Shown: positions 5,019-6,510 of the stretch, in pieces
Layout of the letters: each line of letters begins with the position of its first letter
Numbering within the stretch: the first letter of the stretch is position 1
From: Candidatus Woesearchaeota archaeon
GTDB lineage: Archaea > Nanobdellota > Nanobdellia > Woesearchaeales > ARS49
NCBI GenBank assembly: GCA_003694525.1
Contig: RFLK01000014.1
Span: 1-6,510 of the forward strand
Direction: 5' to 3'
DNA length: 6,510 bases
Made by a program: the position numbers and the translations under genes
Notes under the pieces: generated by a model
Database searches by the model: none
What the model was told of the DNA's origin: nothing
What the model saw: the letters and a program-made list of their open reading frames with translations, nothing else

Positions 5019-5493
5019 CCTTGTGGCATATGAAGATTATGTCGTGAGTGTCTTGAATTTCTTCTGCCACTCTGAAAATCTTTCGTGCAAGCCCTATCAG
5101 CTTTTCTGCCTGAGCTGATTTTTTCAGGACGCTTACAACAATGGTTCTTTTTGCAACTCGCTTCATTTCATTGAATGCTTTCTCTGCATCTGTAAAGTGG
5201 TGGCTTGCGGTAAGTGATATCACTATATCAAAACTGCAATCATCAAATGGCAGGTTTTCTGCAACGCCCCTCACCGTCTTGAACCTTGCTTGAAGAAGAA
5301 GTTTCTCTGATGGGTCTATTCCTGTCTTCTCGCAATCAAAAAGTTCTGTTGCAATTCCTGTGCCGCAGCCTACATCGAGCAATTTGTCGCTTTTTTTAAC
5401 TTGTATTCTTTCAAGCACGAGTCTGGCTTTTCTTTTCTGCTCTTCTCCGTGCAATTCGTTGTAACTGCGTGCTGTTTTGTTGTAATATTCCAT
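5014..5493 (-). CDS. Class I SAM-dependent methyltransferase (Methyltransf_11 type)
   Basis: Predicted cytoplasmic enzyme transferring a methyl group from S-adenosylmethionine; the acceptor is unknown. Motif I LLDVGCGTG is at 38-46. The acidic end of strand 2 is D60 in GIDPSEK. A loop AENLPF is at 78-83, followed by the strand FDIVISLTASHHF at 88-100. The N terminus MEYYNKTARSYNEL is the usual YDxxAxxYd opening, which supports the ATG at 5493. At 159 aa it is shorter than most relatives (over 200 aa). The ending IIFICHKV could be the last strands of the fold, so it looks compact rather than truncated. It is the first gene of a three-gene leftward cluster and diverges from the zinc-ribbon gene. 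Confidence 0.88.
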   Translation of the reverse strand: MEYYNKTARSYNELHGEEQKRKARLVLERIQVKKSDKLLDVGCGTGIATELFDCEKTGIDPSEKLLLQARFKTVRGVAENLPFDDCSFDIVISLTASHHFTDAEKAFNEMKRVAKRTIVVSVLKKSAQAEKLIGLARKIFRVAEEIQDTHDIIFICHKV

Positions 5494-5528
5494 TCTTATC
5501 TGCTCTCAAAGCTTTGCTTGTGCGCAAG

Positions 5529-5537
5529 TTTTAAAAA
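5529..5537. promoter_or_regulatory. Symmetric TATA element shared by divergent genes
   Basis: TTTTAAAAA lies in the 66-base gap between the divergent methyltransferase and zinc-ribbon genes. Its centre is about 27 bases before ATG 5560 on the plus strand (leaderless) and about 40 before ATG 5493 on the minus strand (leader near 13 bases). No other good TATA box is seen in the gap. CTTG-TGCG-CAAG at 5517-5528 abuts it and could be an operator. Confidence 0.5.
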
Positions 5538-5559
5538 TTTCTTAGCTAATTCTTGTTTT

Positions 5560-5970
5560 ATGGCTCTAAAGCGTCCTGAATCAATGGATGAGTGCGTTTA
5601 TTTCACTCGAAGGAGCGTGGATTCTGGCAAGGTTATGGCTTGGGTGTTTCGCGAAAAGTGCCCTGAGTGCAAAAAGGCCCTGATGGGAAAGCCCCGCGAT
5701 GAGAAGACCGGTGATGTTAAGATTCGTGCAAAGGAGTATGTTTGTCCTGAGTGCGGCTACAGGGTTGACAAGAAAGAGTACGAGGAGGGTCTTTTGTGCA
5801 ACATCGCATATACTTGTCCCAAGTGCAAGCACGAAGGGGAGACTCAGGTTCCTTTCAAGAGGCGTACTTTCAAGGGAGTGCCTGCGATAGTCTTTGAGTG
5901 TGAGAGTTGCAATGAGAAGATAGGAATCACCAAGAAGATGAAAGAGGCCAAAAAGAAGGGTAAGAAGTAA
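5560..5970 (+). CDS. Tandem zinc-ribbon protein, 136 aa
   Basis: No named family recognised. Four CxxC knuckles (C34/C37, C62/C65, C86/C89, C114/C117) are spaced to form two consecutive zinc ribbons, each closed by paired knuckles 25-28 residues apart. An extra cysteine is at 80. The N-terminal 30 residues hold CVYFTRRSVDSGKVMAWVF, probably strands. The C terminus is very basic (KKMKEAKKKGKK), which suggests contact with nucleic acid or the ribosome. ATG 5560 is chosen over longer in-frame extensions because it sits 27 bases after the TATA element and the homology-like region starts there. The gene precedes another zinc-ribbon gene by 25 bases, probably as one operon. Function is unknown; a role in transcription, translation or RNA processing is inference. 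Confidence 0.88.
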   Translation: MALKRPESMDECVYFTRRSVDSGKVMAWVFREKCPECKKALMGKPRDEKTGDVKIRAKEYVCPECGYRVDKKEYEEGLLCNIAYTCPKCKHEGETQVPFKRRTFKGVPAIVFECESCNEKIGITKKMKEAKKKGKK

Positions 5971-5995
5971 AAAGCTATCTAGTCTGATTTTGATA

Positions 5996-6130
5996 ATGGT
6001 TCACATTGCAAGCCCCGACGCTGCTCACAAATGCCCGAAATGCGGCTCTGGCCACGTTGACTTGGTTGATAACTTGTCCACTCTTATATGTCTTGATTGC
6101 GGTTATGAGGAAAGGCTCGACCGCGTTTGA
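5996..6130 (+). CDS. Small zinc-ribbon protein, 44 aa
   Basis: A very short gene that simple length cut-offs would miss. It reads MVHIASPDAAHKCPKCGSGH and onward, with knuckles C13-x2-C16 and C32-x2-C35 (CPKCGS and ICLDCGYEE), a complete single zinc ribbon. The pattern resembles the N-terminal ribbon of archaeal TFB or ribosomal zinc ribbons, but stands alone without further domains. Codon use and GC match the upstream 136-aa gene. The start is 25 bases after that gene's TAA and no new TATA box is evident, so the pair is probably co-transcribed. There is no clear Shine-Dalgarno. The conserved Cys spacing and Gly after the second and fourth Cys make chance unlikely. Confidence 0.82.
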   Translation: MVHIASPDAAHKCPKCGSGHVDLVDNLSTLICLDCGYEERLDRV

Positions 6131-6240
6131 ATTGTATTATCAACACCTGCATTTGAATTGGTTGCCATACGACAAAACAAGATAATTAAGAACAGTTAGA
6201 AATTTGCTTCGATAAAATCATCATATGTAATAAATATTGC

Positions 6241-6258
6241 GTTTAATAGTTGTTAAAC
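6241..6258. other. Small AT-rich hairpin
   Basis: GTTTAA and TTAAAC pair over 6 bp around the loop TAGTTG. It lies within the 213-base AT-rich gap between the zinc-ribbon and racemase genes. It is weak and could be chance or part of a termination or control region. Confidence 0.25.
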
Positions 6259-6270
6259 TCAATAGATTTG

Positions 6271-6284
6271 AAGTTCTAGAACTT
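6271..6284. promoter_or_regulatory. 14-bp perfect palindrome, candidate operator
   Basis: AAGTTCTAGAACTT is its own reverse complement. It lies about 29 bases upstream of the racemase TATA box, where an archaeal activator or repressor dimer could bind. No regulator gene is visible nearby, so the function is inferred. Confidence 0.4.
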
Positions 6285-6312
6285 GGAATAGGAGATTGGG
6301 TAAAAGCAAAAA

Positions 6313-6320
6313 TTATAAAA
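6313..6320 (+). promoter_or_regulatory. TATA box of the racemase gene
   Basis: TTATAAAA, preceded by A-rich AAAGCAAAAA as a possible BRE. Its centre is 27-28 bases before ATG 6344, again predicting a leaderless transcript. The surrounding sequence is very AT-rich, so the match is less striking than elsewhere. Confidence 0.55.
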
Positions 6321-6343
6321 AACTTAAAAAGTTTCATATTAAT

Positions 6344-6510
6344 ATGAAAACAGTTGGAATAATTGGAGGTCTTGGACCAGAAACTACTGCTGAATTTTAC
6401 TTGGACATAGTTTTCTCCTGTTACAAAAAAAACAAAAAAGCAAGACCAGGTATTATAATTTCTAGCGTTCCTTTACCTTACAAGATTGAAGAAGATTTGA
6501 TAATGAATAA
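6344..6510 (+). CDS. Aspartate/glutamate racemase family protein, 5' part
   Basis: Only the first 55 codons are present; the frame is open to the window edge. The N terminus MKTVGIIGGLGPETTAEFY is characteristic of the cofactor-independent Asp/Glu racemase family, which interconverts L- and D-amino acids through paired cysteines. Those catalytic cysteines would lie downstream of the edge. IIISSVPLPYKIEED (37-51) fits the second strand and following loop of the family. By hand count the coding part is about 32% GC and uses A-ending codons (GGA, CCA, AGA, ATA). The zinc-ribbon genes just upstream are near 50% GC. The gene may therefore have been acquired separately. The substrate (Asp, Glu or other) cannot be told. 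Confidence 0.88.
   Translation, partial: MKTVGIIGGLGPETTAEFYLDIVFSCYKKNKKARPGIIISSVPLPYKIEEDLIMN

Noticed and set aside
5401..5559. Upstream extension of the 136-aa zinc-ribbon frame to 189 aa
   Set aside because: The extension overlaps the divergent methyltransferase start and the TATA element, and its residues are hydrophobic shadow sequence. ATG 5560 fits the promoter spacing.
6237..6347. 36-codon frame from TTG 6237 ending in an ATGA overlap with the racemase start
   Set aside because: The translation looks faintly protein-like, but it contains the racemase TATA box and the palindrome, begins with TTG and has no promoter of its own. Chance in AT-rich DNA is the simpler reading.
1..6510. 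CRISPR array, transposase or defence genes
   Set aside because: No regularly spaced direct repeats, transposase motifs or nuclease/helicase genes were seen; the only direct repeat is the tRNA 3' duplication.

Overview
The window reads as archaeal chromosome. It has an archaeal-type EF-1A followed by ribosomal protein uS10, a tRNA-Ser without an encoded CCA, and TATA boxes about 27 bases upstream of several start codons. The compact layout, small zinc-ribbon proteins and EF-1A standing apart from the rest of the str operon suggest a DPANN-type lineage (Woesearchaeota/Pacearchaeota-like). That lineage guess is inference; no phylogeny was run.

Layout. 1-227: tRNA-Ser(UGA) on the plus strand, then a degenerate second copy of its 3' end and trailer, with a strong hairpin between them. 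228-1509 (minus): a ZIP metal transporter followed by a NUDIX hydrolase, probably one leaderless operon. 1570-3196 (minus): EF-1A and uS10, driven by a promoter with a real leader and a strong Shine-Dalgarno. 3197-3405: a divergent intergenic region with a GC-richer, foldable block. 3406-3678 (plus): an unrecognised 90-aa protein, converging to within one base of the next operon. 3680-5493 (minus): class I methyltransferase, DUF1189-like membrane protein and flavin-reductase-like protein. 5560-6130 (plus): two adjacent zinc-ribbon genes, 136 and 44 aa. 6131-6343: AT-rich intergenic DNA with a 14-bp palindrome. 6344-6510 (plus): the 5' end of an aspartate/glutamate racemase-family gene, cut by the window edge.

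The translation genes (EF-1A, uS10, tRNA-Ser) are housekeeping. The ZIP/NUDIX pair and the methyltransferase/membrane/flavin-reductase trio look like small metabolic or envelope units whose substrates cannot be read from sequence. The two zinc-ribbon genes probably form an operon and may act on nucleic acid or in translation/transcription, but this is unproven.

No defence system, CRISPR array or transposase is visible. The most unusual items are the duplicated tRNA-Ser 3' end, the foldable block upstream of EF-1A, the zinc-ribbon pair, the near-uniform leaderless promoter spacing with EF-1A as the exception, and the abrupt drop in GC at about 6131.
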